The notes under the pieces were generated by a model. That model did not search any database. It saw only the letters and a list, made by a program, of their open reading frames with translations, and had not been told where the DNA came from. Position numbers and translations under genes: made by a program. DNA of 64,000 nt from Streptomyces sp. CBMA29 (GTDB lineage Bacteria; Actinomycetota; Actinomycetes; Streptomycetales; Streptomycetaceae): positions 1 to 64,000 of the forward strand of contig NZ_MECL01000224.1 in NCBI RefSeq assembly GCF_014596445.1, given 5' to 3'. Positions 33,494 to 42,081 of this stretch are shown piece after piece; within the stretch, counting starts at the first letter, position 1, and each line of letters opens with the position of its first letter.

Positions 33494-33526
33494 AGTGAGC
33501 GTTAACATACGGGGTGAGCGCTAACA
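33494..33526 (-). promoter_or_regulatory. tandem arabinose-regulon operators 3 and 4
   Basis: AGTGAGCGTTAACA (33494-33507) and GGTGAGCGCTAACA (33513-33526), centres 19 bp apart, lie just upstream of araD. They imply an internal regulated promoter for araD-araA between araB and araD. Confidence 0.75.
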
Positions 33527-33552
33527 AAGAAGTGGTGCCACCAGACGCCGCC

Positions 33553-35229
33553 CTACGGCTGAGCCGGGGTGTCCGCCTGCGCCCGCCCTCGGAGCGCCCG
33601 CAGACGGTGCATGACATCGCTGCCGCCCCGGCCGAAGTGGTCGTGCAGAGCGCGGTATTCGGCGTAGAGGTCGTCGTAGGCGGCGGCGCGTGCGGGGTCG
33701 GGCAGATAGGCGTTGCGGTGCAGGCGGCCCATCGCGGCCGAGGCGGTGCGGATGTCGGGGTGGGCGCCGGCGGCGACGGCCGCGTGGATCGCGGCGCCCA
33801 GCGCCGGGCCCTGCTCCGAGGACAGCACGTTGACCGGCCGGTTCAGCACATCGCTGTAGGTCTGCATGAGGAAGGTGTTCTTCAGCAGGCCGCCCGCCGC
33901 CGTGAAGTCGGTGACCGGCACCCCCGCGCCCTCGAACGCCTCCACGATGGTCCGCGTACCAAAGGCCGTCGCCTCGACCAGCGCCCGGTAGACGTCCTCG
34001 GGACGGGTGTCCAGCGTCAGCCCCACCAGCAGCCCCGACAGGTGGTGGTCCACCAGCACGGAGCGGTTGCCGCTGTGCCAGTCCAGCGCCAACAGCCCGT
34101 GCCCGCCCACCGGTTGGGCGGCGGCCTTCTCCGTCAGCAGCTCGTGCGGGCTGATGCCGCGCTGCCGGGCCTCCAGCGCGTACGGCTGCGGAGTCGCGGT
34201 CCGTACCGCCCAGGCGAAGATGTCCCCCACCCCGCTCTGGCCCGCCTCGTAGCCCCACAGGCCGGGGACCACGCCGTCACGGACCACCCCGCACATGCCC
34301 GGCACCTCGGCGAGCACGTCGGAGTTCATGATGTGACAGGTCGAGGTCCCCATGATCGCCAACAGATGGCCGGGGTCCAGGGCCCGCGCGGCGGCGCTGG
34401 TGACATGCGCGTCAACGTTTCCGACCGCCACGACCGTGCCCTCGCGCAGCCCGGTCAACGCGGCGGCCGACGCACTCAAACCCCCGGCGGCGGTGCCCAG
34501 TTGGGACAGCGGGTGGTCCAGCTTCGCCGTGAAGCCGGCGAAGTCCGGGTGCAGCGAGGCCAGGAACGCAGCGTCCGGATAACCGCCGTCCTGGTGGATG
34601 CCCTTGTAACCGGCCGTGCACAGATTACGGTTCTCGGTCCCGGTCATCTGCCAGACGATCCAGTCGGCCGCCTCGATCCACCGGTCGGCCGCCGCGTAGA
34701 CCTCCGGGTCCTCGCGCAGCACCTGCAACGCCTTGGCGTACTGCCACTCGCTGGAGATCCGACCGCCGTAGCGGCCGAGCCACGGCTGCCCGGACTCCTC
34801 GGCGCGGCGCACGATCAGCTCCGCCTCCGGCTGGGCCGCGTGGTGCCGCCACAACTTCGGGTAGGCGTGCGGGCGTTCGGCCATGCCCGGCAGCTCGCAC
34901 AGCGGCGTGCCGTCCGCCGTCGCGGGCAGCACCGTACAGGCGGTGAAGTCCGTCGCCACCCCCACGACCTGCTCCGCCCGCACCCCGGCGGCCTCCAGCG
35001 CGCGCGGCACCGCGAAGCGCAGCACGTCCCGCCAGTCCTGCGGAATCTGCAACGCCCAATCGGGCGGCAGCTCACGGCCGTTCGGCAGTGCGGCGTCCAC
35101 CACCCCATGGGTGTACTCGTGGACGGCGCTGCCCAGCTCCTTGCCGTCGTCGACCGCCACGACCAGGGCGCGCCCGGACAGCGTGCCGAAATCGATGCCG
35201 ACGGTGACGGCGGGAGGATCGGTCATCAT
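33553..35229 (-). CDS. araB: ribulokinase
   Basis: The 558-residue FGGY-family kinase starts TVGIDFGTLSGRALVV (phosphate 1 motif), with GVATDFTACTVLP, NVDAHVTSAAARALDPGHLLAIMGTSTCHIM and the C-terminal TAAGGLLKNTFLMQTYSDVL and EQGPALGAAIHAAVAAG adenosine motifs. It phosphorylates L-ribulose to L-ribulose-5-P. GGGGAG lies 6 bases before the ATG at 35229. The 76 bp after its stop contain operators 3 and 4. No palindrome precedes it, so it may be read from the regulator's promoter. Confidence 0.96.
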   Translation of the reverse strand: MMTDPPAVTVGIDFGTLSGRALVVAVDDGKELGSAVHEYTHGVVDAALPNGRELPPDWALQIPQDWRDVLRFAVPRALEAAGVRAEQVVGVATDFTACTVLPATADGTPLCELPGMAERPHAYPKLWRHHAAQPEAELIVRRAEESGQPWLGRYGGRISSEWQYAKALQVLREDPEVYAAADRWIEAADWIVWQMTGTENRNLCTAGYKGIHQDGGYPDAAFLASLHPDFAGFTAKLDHPLSQLGTAAGGLSASAAALTGLREGTVVAVGNVDAHVTSAAARALDPGHLLAIMGTSTCHIMNSDVLAEVPGMCGVVRDGVVPGLWGYEAGQSGVGDIFAWAVRTATPQPYALEARQRGISPHELLTEKAAAQPVGGHGLLALDWHSGNRSVLVDHHLSGLLVGLTLDTRPEDVYRALVEATAFGTRTIVEAFEGAGVPVTDFTAAGGLLKNTFLMQTYSDVLNRPVNVLSSEQGPALGAAIHAAVAAGAHPDIRTASAAMGRLHRNAYLPDPARAAAYDDLYAEYRALHDHFGRGGSDVMHRLRALRGRAQADTPAQP

Positions 35230-35391
35230 GCGTGTCTCCCCATACGCCGGGGGCCCCGGCAGCCGGTCGCGTACCGATGCCCTGCGGTGTGAACTCTCTG
35301 GCGGTGCGGTCCACTTCTGTACTGCGGGACGTACTCCGGGACTTCCAGCGGGACTTCCCACCGGACTCGTTGCCGGAGCTGTTGCCGGACC

Positions 35392-35439
35392 TGTTGCGAT
35401 GTGTGCTGCGATGTGTGCTGCGATACGTGCCGCGGTGCC
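35392..35439. repeat. degenerating 12-bp tandem repeat upstream of araB
   Basis: Four units of TGCTGCGATGTG type lie in the 237-bp araB-regulator spacer. No palindromic operator or terminator was found there. Confidence 0.6.
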
Positions 35440-35466
35440 GTGTGCTGCCCGTACGGACCGCCGCCC

Positions 35467-36525
35467 TCAGGACGGGTTGCTGCTGCTGCGGACGATCAGG
35501 CGCGGTTCGATGACGACGCGTTCGCCGCCGCGGGTGGTGCCGGACTCCAACTGGTCGACCAGCAGGCGGATGCTGGCCTGGCCGACCGCGGTGAAGTCCT
35601 GCCGGACGGTGGTCAGCGGCGGGGCGAAGAACTCGGCCTCGGGGATGTCGTCGAAGCCGGCGATGGCGACCTGGCCCGGCACCGAGAGACCGGCCTCGCG
35701 GAAGGCCCGCAACACCCCCAGCGCCATCTGGTCGTTGGCGACGAAGACGGCCGACACCTCGGGTGAGCCGCGGCGCCCGGAGCCCGCCGAGACCCGGCCC
35801 GCCAGCTCCTGCCCCGCACGGTAGCCCGACAGCGGCGTCCAGTCCCCCACCAGCGGCGGCGGCACCTCGACACCCGCCTCCTCCAGCGTGGCGCGCCAGC
35901 CCTGCACGCGGGCCTCGGCCTCCAGCCAGTTCTGCGGGCCCGCGACATGCCAGACCGTGCGGTGGCCGCCGGCCAGCAGATGGCCCGTGACCAGCCGCGC
36001 GCCCAGCTCCTGGTCCACCGAGACGCCGGGGATGGGCAGGCCGTGCCCGCCCTCCACCGTGACGACGGGGAACGGCAGCTTCAGCTCGGCGAGGGCGGCG
36101 ACGGCCTCCCGCTCCGGCACTATCACCACGATGCCCTCCACCCCCCAGTCGCTGAGGTGGTCGATCGCGTCCGCGAGCGCTTTCGGAGTGTGCCGCCGCA
36201 GGGTCACCGCGGACACCATGTAGCCCTCGTCGCGCGCCGCTTCCTCCAGCCCGAACAGCGTGCTCGCCGGGCCGAACAGCGTCGGATTGCACGCCACCAC
36301 CCCCAGCGTCAGCGTCCGCCGCGTCACCAGCGCCCGAGCCGAGGAGTTGCGCCGGTACCCCAGCGCCTCGATCGCCCGCAGCACCTCCGCGCGCGTGGTG
36401 TCCCGCACATTGGGGTGGTCGCTCAGCACCCGCGACACCGTCTGATGCGAGACGCCCGCCATCTGGGCGACATCCGCCATGGTGGGGGCCCTGCGGGGCG
36501 CTGCCGGGTCCGCGGTGCGAGACAT
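35467..36525 (-). CDS. LacI family repressor of the arabinose regulon
   Basis: The 352-residue protein has the LacI helix-turn-helix MADVAQMAGVSHQTVSRVLSD and hinge YRRNSSARALVTRR, then the sugar-binding domain with FVANDQMALGVLRAFREAGL and VAIAGFDDIPEAEFFAPPL. GGAG lies 4 bases before the ATG. A perfect TGTTAGCGCTCACA site 28 bp upstream indicates autoregulation. The same site recurs upstream of the transporter and araD, so this is very probably the arabinose-responsive repressor. Arabinose or a phosphorylated intermediate as inducer is inferred. Confidence 0.93.
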   Translation of the reverse strand: MSRTADPAAPRRAPTMADVAQMAGVSHQTVSRVLSDHPNVRDTTRAEVLRAIEALGYRRNSSARALVTRRTLTLGVVACNPTLFGPASTLFGLEEAARDEGYMVSAVTLRRHTPKALADAIDHLSDWGVEGIVVIVPEREAVAALAELKLPFPVVTVEGGHGLPIPGVSVDQELGARLVTGHLLAGGHRTVWHVAGPQNWLEAEARVQGWRATLEEAGVEVPPPLVGDWTPLSGYRAGQELAGRVSAGSGRRGSPEVSAVFVANDQMALGVLRAFREAGLSVPGQVAIAGFDDIPEAEFFAPPLTTVRQDFTAVGQASIRLLVDQLESGTTRGGERVVIEPRLIVRSSSNPS

Positions 36526-36552
36526 GGTTCTCCGTTCCGTGATGCTGCTAAG

Positions 36553-36566
36553 TGTTAGCGCTCACA
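36553..36566 (-). promoter_or_regulatory. arabinose-regulon operator 5 (autoregulatory)
   Basis: TGTTAGCGCTCACA lies immediately upstream of the LacI regulator gene. Confidence 0.75.
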
Positions 36567-36639
36567 GTCCCATCCGTCAAGGCCGTACGCTCGCGCTCGG
36601 CGGAGGAGGACGGGCCCCTGCCGGGCCCCTGCGGCGGAC

Positions 36640-36712
36640 GCGACCACGCTCAGCCGAAACGCCCCCGCACCTCACCACCCGGCTCGGCAGGGGCAGGCCG
36701 CGCCCACGCGGC
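36640..36712 (+). repeat. partial copy of the 130-bp spacer repeat
   Basis: The GCTCAGCCGAAACGC start and the CAGGCCGCGCCCACGCGGCGG end of the 130-bp repeat are present, but the middle is missing, as if deleted. Confidence 0.65.
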
Positions 36713-36744
36713 GGCAGCGACCATCCCCAGAGGGCGCGCCCCGA

Positions 36745-36874
36745 AGGGGCGCGGGGAACTGCGCGCTCAGCCGAAACGCTCCCGCACCTCACCGCCCGCC
36801 CCAGCGGGGCAGACCGGTTGCCCCCGGACCACCCGACCCGGCAGGAGCAGGCCGCGCCCACGCGGCGGCAGGCG
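36745..36874 (+). repeat. 130-bp direct repeat, copy A
   Basis: It begins AGGGGCGCGGGGAACTGCGC and runs to the GGCGGCAGGCG block. It is nearly identical to 36946-37073, from which it is separated by 71 bp. This 644-bp spacer (36526-37169) contains no credible gene. Confidence 0.85.
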
Positions 36875-36945
36875 CGCATCGAACACAGCCCCGCGCCCCT
36901 CACGGGGCACACCCCCTTTCGTCAGGGCGGCGAGCCGATCTTTTT

Positions 36946-37073
36946 AGGGGCGCGGGGAACTGCGCGCTCAGCCGAAACGCTCCCGCACCTCACCGCCCGC
37001 CCCAGCGGGGCAGACCGGTTGCCCCCGGACCCCCGACCCGGCAGGGCAGGCCGCGCCCACGCGGCGGCAGGCG
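36946..37073 (+). repeat. 130-bp direct repeat, copy B
   Basis: It differs from copy A by a few substitutions and two small deletions. Its first bases AGGGGCGCGGGG can pair with CCCCGCGCCCCT at 36889-36900 to form a large hairpin. Confidence 0.85.
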
Positions 37074-37169
37074 GGGGAACGGCGGGCGCGGACGGCGCGT
37101 CTTGGGGGATACGGTCGAAGAGCAACCGTCACGGCGAGTGGCCGAAGGCGGCGAAAGGCGGGACTTGGC

Positions 37170-38096
37170 GTGGTGGACGGGGCTGTGGACGTGGACGGGC
37201 ACATGACGGCCGACGCGGACGTCGTACGGTCGCTGGTGCGGGAGCAGCACCCGGACCTGGCGGAGCTGGAACTGCGCCCGGTGGACGGCGGTTGGGACAA
37301 CCAACTGTGGCGGCTGGGCGAGGAGTTGGCCGTACGGCTGCCACGTACGCCGCGCGCGCCCGCACTGCTGGCGAAGGAGCGGCGGTGGCTCCCGCTGCTG
37401 GCGCCGCGCCTGCCGCTGCCGGTTCCGACGCCGGTACGCGGCGGTGAGCCGTCCGCCCGCTTCCCGCGGCCGTGGGCCGTCGCGACGTGGGTGCCGGGGA
37501 GCCCGGCGGACCTCACGCCGGTCAGCCGGGGCGAGCACGCGGCCGACGCGCTCGCGGGGTTCCTCACGGCGCTGCACCGGGAGGCACCCGCTGACGCGCC
37601 GGCCAACCCGGACCGAGGTGTCCCGCTGAAGTCCCTCGCCGACGGGTTCGACCGCGGCGTGGCCGCCGCCGAAGAGGGCGGTCTCGACGCGCACCTGGCC
37701 GAAGGCGCCCGGCGGGTCTGGGCGGACGCCGTCACCGCCGCCGAGAGCACCGCCGCGCCGACGTGGCTGCACGGGGACCTCCACCCCGCGAACGTCGTCG
37801 TCACGGACGGCACCCTCGCGGGCGTGATCGACTTCGGCGAGCTGTGTGCGGGCGACGCGGCGAACGACCTCGCCGCCGCCTGGCTGCTCCTGCCCTCCGG
37901 CGCCGCGTCCCGCTTCTTCGCCGCCTACGGCCGCACGGACCCGGCCACGATCCGGCGCGCACGCGGCTACGCGGTCCGGGCCACGCTCGGTCTCATCAGC
38001 GTCGGCCAGCGGGGCGAGAAGGGCCTGCCCGGCGGCAAGCTCACATGGGGAGTCGCGGGGCGCGCCGCCCTGGAGCGCGTACTGGCCGACGTCTAG
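37170..38096 (+). CDS. aminoglycoside-phosphotransferase-fold kinase
   Basis: The 308-residue protein has the APH/choline-kinase pattern: GGWDNQLWRL (nucleotide loop), PAWAVATWVPG-like hinge (PWAVATWVPG), the Brenner motif WLHGDLHPANVVV with the catalytic Asp, and VIDFGELCAGDAANDL (metal-binding Asp). It phosphorylates a small hydroxyl-bearing substrate. Resistance to aminoglycosides cannot be concluded. GTG codons at 37170 and 37173 have AAAGG upstream, and an internal ATG at 37203 is possible. It is a single gene after the repeat-rich spacer. Confidence 0.88.
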   Translation: MVDGAVDVDGHMTADADVVRSLVREQHPDLAELELRPVDGGWDNQLWRLGEELAVRLPRTPRAPALLAKERRWLPLLAPRLPLPVPTPVRGGEPSARFPRPWAVATWVPGSPADLTPVSRGEHAADALAGFLTALHREAPADAPANPDRGVPLKSLADGFDRGVAAAEEGGLDAHLAEGARRVWADAVTAAESTAAPTWLHGDLHPANVVVTDGTLAGVIDFGELCAGDAANDLAAAWLLLPSGAASRFFAAYGRTDPATIRRARGYAVRATLGLISVGQRGEKGLPGGKLTWGVAGRAALERVLADV

Positions 38097-38100
38097 GCCC

Positions 38101-38142
38101 GGTTGACCAGGACAGGTTGACCAGGACCGGTTGACCAGGACG
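38101..38142. repeat. 14-bp tandem repeat (3 copies)
   Basis: GGTTGACCAGGAC plus one variable base repeats three times between the kinase gene and the convergent membrane-protein gene. Confidence 0.85.
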
Positions 38143-38254
38143 GGTGAGCCTGCGTCCGGTCGGCCGGTCCGTCGCCGGGTCGCGACGGACAACTCCCGCA
38201 CGTCGAGCGTGCGTTCGCCGACACCAAGTCCGAGCCCCGGCCCGGTACCGGTCC

Positions 38255-39844
38255 TCACCGGACGATCAGCGGTCTGAACGCGGACCGGATGTCGGACGTG
38301 GACGGCGTGACGTACACCTCGGACGGCGGCCCGGTGTCGATCGTGCCGTAGGTGGTGTACGACAGGGAGGCGGGGCAACTCCCGCCGCTGATCTGCACGG
38401 TACGGCTCGACACGAGCTTGCCGGTGCGCAGTTCGAACACTTTGACCGGGATCGCGATCCTGCGGAATTTCACCTCGCGGGGGAACTCGGGCAGCAGCTT
38501 GTTCTCGTACGGGCAGGTCGTGACCGTCGTGCCGTAGTCCTTGTCGCCGACGCAGACCACGAGTACCGCCTTGGTGACGTCGTCGGCCGACCAGGAGCCG
38601 GGCAGTTTGCGGGTGTACTCGTCGTCGCCGTAGAACAGCGCGTGGTTGGTGCCCTTGCGGTAGGGGGCGGCGGCGCTGTACTTCGCCGGTTTCGTGCAGT
38701 AGGCGGGCTCGGTGTCGGTCGAAGTTCCCAGCAGCGTACGGACGTTGTCCAGCTCGATGGTCAAGGTGGCCTCTTTGACGCCGCTGCGGGCCCTGGCAGC
38801 GAGCCGGTCGCCGGGGTACTGGTCGAGCTGCTGCTGATAGCGGGCGCGGGCCTTCGCCCATTCCCTGGCCTCCATGAGGTCGTCACCGCAGCCGACGAGC
38901 GCGGCGGGCGCGGTCCGCGGGACGACGGCCGCCGCCCGGTCCAAGTCCCCCTGGCCGGGTCTGTGTTGGCGGAGCCAGTCGGTGACCGTGACGGTGTCGC
39001 AGGGCACCTTGGTGGGCAATCGGCCGAGGAAGCCGTTCAGTACGGTGTCGACCATCTTCGCGTGGCCCGGCAGATCCGCGAGTACGGCGGCCAGGCCGTC
39101 GAAGCCCGCCGTCAACGCGTGGGTGTCACCGCCCAGTCCGGTGGTCAGTTCGTGTTCCGCCGCGCCGAGCCGGTGGCAGGCCCGTACCGTACGGTCGCCG
39201 CTCGCGGTCAGCGGCGCGTCGGCGACGCGGGGGCCGAACCAGAGACCGTCCTGGGCGCTCAACGCCTCGGCGCAGTCGCCGCTTCGGCGCGCGTCGGCCA
39301 CCTTTCGCTCGGTCCGCGAGGCGTCGAGCCGCAACAGCCCCGCGACCAGCAGCATCGGCAGGAGGACGGCGAGCGCGATCGCCCGCTGCCCGCGGACCGG
39401 GCCCGTATCCGGCCCCCAGCCGCGCGCCAGGAACCACCCGTGCGCGACCATCGCCGCCCACCACGCCAGCACGACCAGTTCGAACCGCCCCGACCTGAAG
39501 GACGAGCCGAGCAGGACGAGCAGGACGCAGGTGATCGCCGCGGTGGCGGCGGCCAGGCCCCGGCGGCCGAGCAGCAGGTAACCGGCGCTGAGGAGTGAGG
39601 CGTTGGCGAGGGCGGCGGCCAGCGGGTCGTGCGAGCGCCCGCCGTCACCCGCGCCCCTGACGGCTCCGGTGATGGCCCGGCCCGCGCCGTCGTCCTCGTT
39701 CCCGTGAAAGGGGCCCGGACGCTGCCCCGGCAGATAACCGAGCGGGGGTCCCGGCGTTGGTCCCGGCGGCGGTTTCGGTACGCGGTCCTGTTCGGATACG
39801 TGCCGGGGCGCGGGGTCCGGTGCGGCCTGGGGCGGGTGGTCCAT
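38255..39844 (-). CDS. uncharacterised membrane protein with proline-rich N-terminus
   Basis: The 529-residue protein has a Pro/Gly-rich N-terminal 75 residues, 4-5 hydrophobic segments between about 75 and 170 (AAATAAITCVLLVLLGSSF, ELVVLAWWAAMVAHGWFL, AIALAVLLPMLLVAGLL), and a large soluble C-terminal part. That part has a TPR-like segment (REWAKARARYQQQLDQYPGD) and four or more cysteines in a beta-rich end. AAGGGG lies 6 bases before the ATG. The layout resembles actinobacterial membrane proteins that display a soluble domain, possibly outside the cell. I do not recognise a function. Confidence 0.8.
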   Translation of the reverse strand: MDHPPQAAPDPAPRHVSEQDRVPKPPPGPTPGPPLGYLPGQRPGPFHGNEDDGAGRAITGAVRGAGDGGRSHDPLAAALANASLLSAGYLLLGRRGLAAATAAITCVLLVLLGSSFRSGRFELVVLAWWAAMVAHGWFLARGWGPDTGPVRGQRAIALAVLLPMLLVAGLLRLDASRTERKVADARRSGDCAEALSAQDGLWFGPRVADAPLTASGDRTVRACHRLGAAEHELTTGLGGDTHALTAGFDGLAAVLADLPGHAKMVDTVLNGFLGRLPTKVPCDTVTVTDWLRQHRPGQGDLDRAAAVVPRTAPAALVGCGDDLMEAREWAKARARYQQQLDQYPGDRLAARARSGVKEATLTIELDNVRTLLGTSTDTEPAYCTKPAKYSAAAPYRKGTNHALFYGDDEYTRKLPGSWSADDVTKAVLVVCVGDKDYGTTVTTCPYENKLLPEFPREVKFRRIAIPVKVFELRTGKLVSSRTVQISGGSCPASLSYTTYGTIDTGPPSEVYVTPSTSDIRSAFRPLIVR

Positions 39845-40068
39845 CTCGGTCCCCTTCGTCGGGCGGTGGGCGGCGGCCGTCGCCCATTGTCACCACCTGC
39901 GCCGGGAGGGGTCCCGGACGTACGTCCGCCCTGCTCAGGGGCCCCGCAAGCCTGCCCAGGCCGACCTGCCGCCGGCGGGACCGGCGGCGGGACGGCGGCG
40001 GCGCAGCGGGACCCGGCCCGTACCGTCGGACGCTCCTGGCGGGGGCCGCGCCGCGGACGGGGGTACCG

Positions 40069-41283
40069 CTACCGGCCTTCGGCGAAGGCGCCGCTCTGCG
40101 CGAAGGCCCGCTCGGCGAAGCGTTCGCCGATACGGCGGTGGGTGGCGGCGTCCGGGTGCAGCTCGTCGGGAAGCGGCAGTTCGGCGTAGTCCGCCTCGCC
40201 GTAGAGCTCGCGGCCGTCGAGGTAGTACAGGTGCGGGTCGGTGGCCGCGCGCTCGGCGACGATCCGCTCCAGTTCGGCGCGGATGACGGTCAGGGTCAGC
40301 TTGCCCGCCGCCAGCTCCGCCGGGTCGCCGGTGGCGCGGAACCGCAGCTTTCCGGTGCTGAGCGCTTCGAGGTCGAAGGCGGCGGGGCCGGGGGTGTTCT
40401 CGTGGATCGGGCTCAGGATCGGCGAGACGACCAGCAGCGGGGTGTCCGGGTGGCCCTCGCGGATGGTGTCGAGGAAGCCGTGCACCGCGGGGCCGAAGGC
40501 GCGCAGCCGCATCAGGTCGGCGTTGACGATGTTGATGCCGATCTTCACGCTGACCAGGTCGGCGGGCGTGTCGCGCAGAGCGCGGGCCGTGAACGGGTCG
40601 AGCAGCGCGCTGCCGCCCAGGCCCAGATTGATCAGCTCCACACCGCCGAGGGAGGCCGCGAGGGCGGGCCATGTGGTGGTGGGGCTCGCCGCGTCGGAGC
40701 CGTGGCTGATCGAACTGCCGTGGTGCAGCCAGACCTTACGGCCCCGGTCGGGGACCGGCCCGACGGGCGCGTCGGTACGCAGCGCGACGATCTCGGTCGT
40801 CTCGTTGTGCGGCAGCCAGATCTCGATGTCCTTGTCCGCGTCGGGCAGTTCGGCGAAGCGGAGGGTGCCGGGGTCGCCGGGCTCGTGCTCGGCGGTTCCG
40901 GTGCTCATGTCGATGGTCAGGGTGTGGCCGCCGGCCACGCTGCCCTGGCCCGCGGGGCGGCCGTCGACCAGCAGGTCGTAGAGCCCGTCGGGACGCGGCG
41001 GCGCGCCCACGTACACGCGCTTGGTGGGCAGCGTGTCCAGCTCCACGGTGGTGGCGCGGGTGCGGAACACCAGCCGTACGCCGGAGGGTTGGGCCTCGGC
41101 CATGGTGAGCTGTGCGTCGGCGCACTGGGCGCGGGCCCGCGCGGGCAGCCGGTGCGGCAGCACGCCGTGTTCGGTGTGCTCCAACTCCAGCGCGCCGCGC
41201 ACCAGTTCCGCGCCCCCGGGCGTGGTGAAGAGGGTCGTGGTCCAGTCGCCGTGTTCGGTCCGTGCGTCGTACTCGGTAGGCAT
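40069..41283 (-). CDS. two-domain SGNH/GDSL hydrolase (CE2/CE3-like)
   Basis: The 404-residue protein has an N-terminal beta-sandwich (about 1-175) of the type fused to acetyl esterases. A SGNH domain follows with the nucleophile block HHGSSISHG, the Gly and Asn blocks (INLGLGGSA; SVKIGINIVNAD) and the catalytic DELHPD (Asp-His). It probably deacetylates sugars or esters in the cytoplasm, as no signal is visible. It follows the TetR gene by 6 bp in one operon, so its expression is likely controlled by that regulator's ligand. Confidence 0.9.
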   Translation of the reverse strand: MPTEYDARTEHGDWTTTLFTTPGGAELVRGALELEHTEHGVLPHRLPARARAQCADAQLTMAEAQPSGVRLVFRTRATTVELDTLPTKRVYVGAPPRPDGLYDLLVDGRPAGQGSVAGGHTLTIDMSTGTAEHEPGDPGTLRFAELPDADKDIEIWLPHNETTEIVALRTDAPVGPVPDRGRKVWLHHGSSISHGSDAASPTTTWPALAASLGGVELINLGLGGSALLDPFTARALRDTPADLVSVKIGINIVNADLMRLRAFGPAVHGFLDTIREGHPDTPLLVVSPILSPIHENTPGPAAFDLEALSTGKLRFRATGDPAELAAGKLTLTVIRAELERIVAERAATDPHLYYLDGRELYGEADYAELPLPDELHPDAATHRRIGERFAERAFAQSGAFAEGR

Positions 41284-41289
41284 CGCTCT

Positions 41290-41868
41290 TCAACTTCCGT
41301 CTTTTTCTGGCCAGTTCTTCAACAGGGCGTCGAGGGCGTCGATGACGCGTTCCCAGGTCTCCTGGGTGTCGGGCGCGCTGTGGCTGAACCCGCCGCCCAT
41401 CTCCAGGCTCACGTAGCCGTTGAACACGCTCCCGAGCAGCCGCACCGCGTGCGTCTGGTCCGGCTCGTCGAGGTCGTAGCCGCGCAGGATCGCCCGCGTC
41501 ATCTCCGCGTGCCGCCCGCCCGCGCTCGCGGCGGCGGCCTGCGGATCGAGCCGGAACCGGGCCGCCGCGTACCGTCCGGGGTGCTCCCGGGCGTAGTCGC
41601 GGTACACGTTCGCCAGTCCCGCGAGCGCGTCCTTCCCGGCCCGGCCCGCGAGGGCGGCGGCCCCGCGATCGGCCATCTCCGCGAGTGCGAGCTGCGCGAT
41701 CCCGGTCTGGAGATCGTGCGAATTCCGCACGTGCGAATACAGGCTCGCGACCTTCACGTCGAACCGCCTGGCCAGCTCGGAGACGGTCACCGCGTCGAAC
41801 CCGGCCTCGTCGGCCAGCTCCGCCCCCGCCCGCACCAGCCGCTCCCGTGTCAGTCCTACGCGCACCAC
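41290..41868 (-). CDS. TetR family regulator (WHG-type C-terminal domain)
   Basis: The 192-residue protein has the TetR helix-turn-helix VTVSELARRFDVKVASLYSHV and a ligand domain of the TetR_C_33/WHG type (YREYAREHPGRYAA-like YRDYAREHPGRYAAAR). AGGAGG is 6 bases before the GTG start. It is first in a two-gene operon with the SGNH hydrolase. A clear palindrome lies 39 bp upstream, so it is probably autoregulated. Confidence 0.92.
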   Translation of the reverse strand: MVRVGLTRERLVRAGAELADEAGFDAVTVSELARRFDVKVASLYSHVRNSHDLQTGIAQLALAEMADRGAAALAGRAGKDALAGLANVYRDYAREHPGRYAAARFRLDPQAAAASAGGRHAEMTRAILRGYDLDEPDQTHAVRLLGSVFNGYVSLEMGGGFSHSAPDTQETWERVIDALDALLKNWPEKDGS

Positions 41869-41882
41869 AGCCGTCCTCCTCG

Positions 41883-41921
41883 TTACCTAAGTCCATCATG
41901 CACTTACCTAAAGACTTTAGG
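41883..41921 (-). promoter_or_regulatory. TetR operator
   Basis: CCTAAAG-A-CTTTAGG (41907-41921) is a perfect palindrome. The half-site TTACCTAA occurs at 41883 and again at 41904, two helical turns apart. It is AT-rich against its surroundings, as expected for a promoter/operator. Confidence 0.65.
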
Positions 41922-41985
41922 CAAATGGCCGCAGCTTTGTGTCTCGGCGGGACGCTGCTCATCGTGGGACCGCCGCAGTGAGGCC

Positions 41986-42045
41986 CGCTCGCCGCGGAGT
42001 CGCTCGCCGCGGGGTCGCTCGCCGTGGAGTCGCTCGCCGTGGGGC
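41986..42045. repeat. 15-bp tandem repeat (4 copies)
   Basis: CGCTCGCCGCGGAGT and close variants repeat four times between the TetR promoter and the GNAT gene end. There is no open gene. Confidence 0.85.
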
Positions 42046-42057
42046 GGAAGGGCCGTT

Positions 42058-42081
42058 CGTGATCCGCCGGACAGGCCCTAG
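42058..42081. repeat. 24-bp dispersed repeat, copy 2
   Basis: Identical to 7651-7674. It includes the TAG stop of the GNAT gene. Confidence 0.85.

Noticed and set aside
37170-38096. Aminoglycoside resistance gene
   Set aside because: Only the general APH fold is visible. Nothing in sequence or context supports antibiotic specificity.
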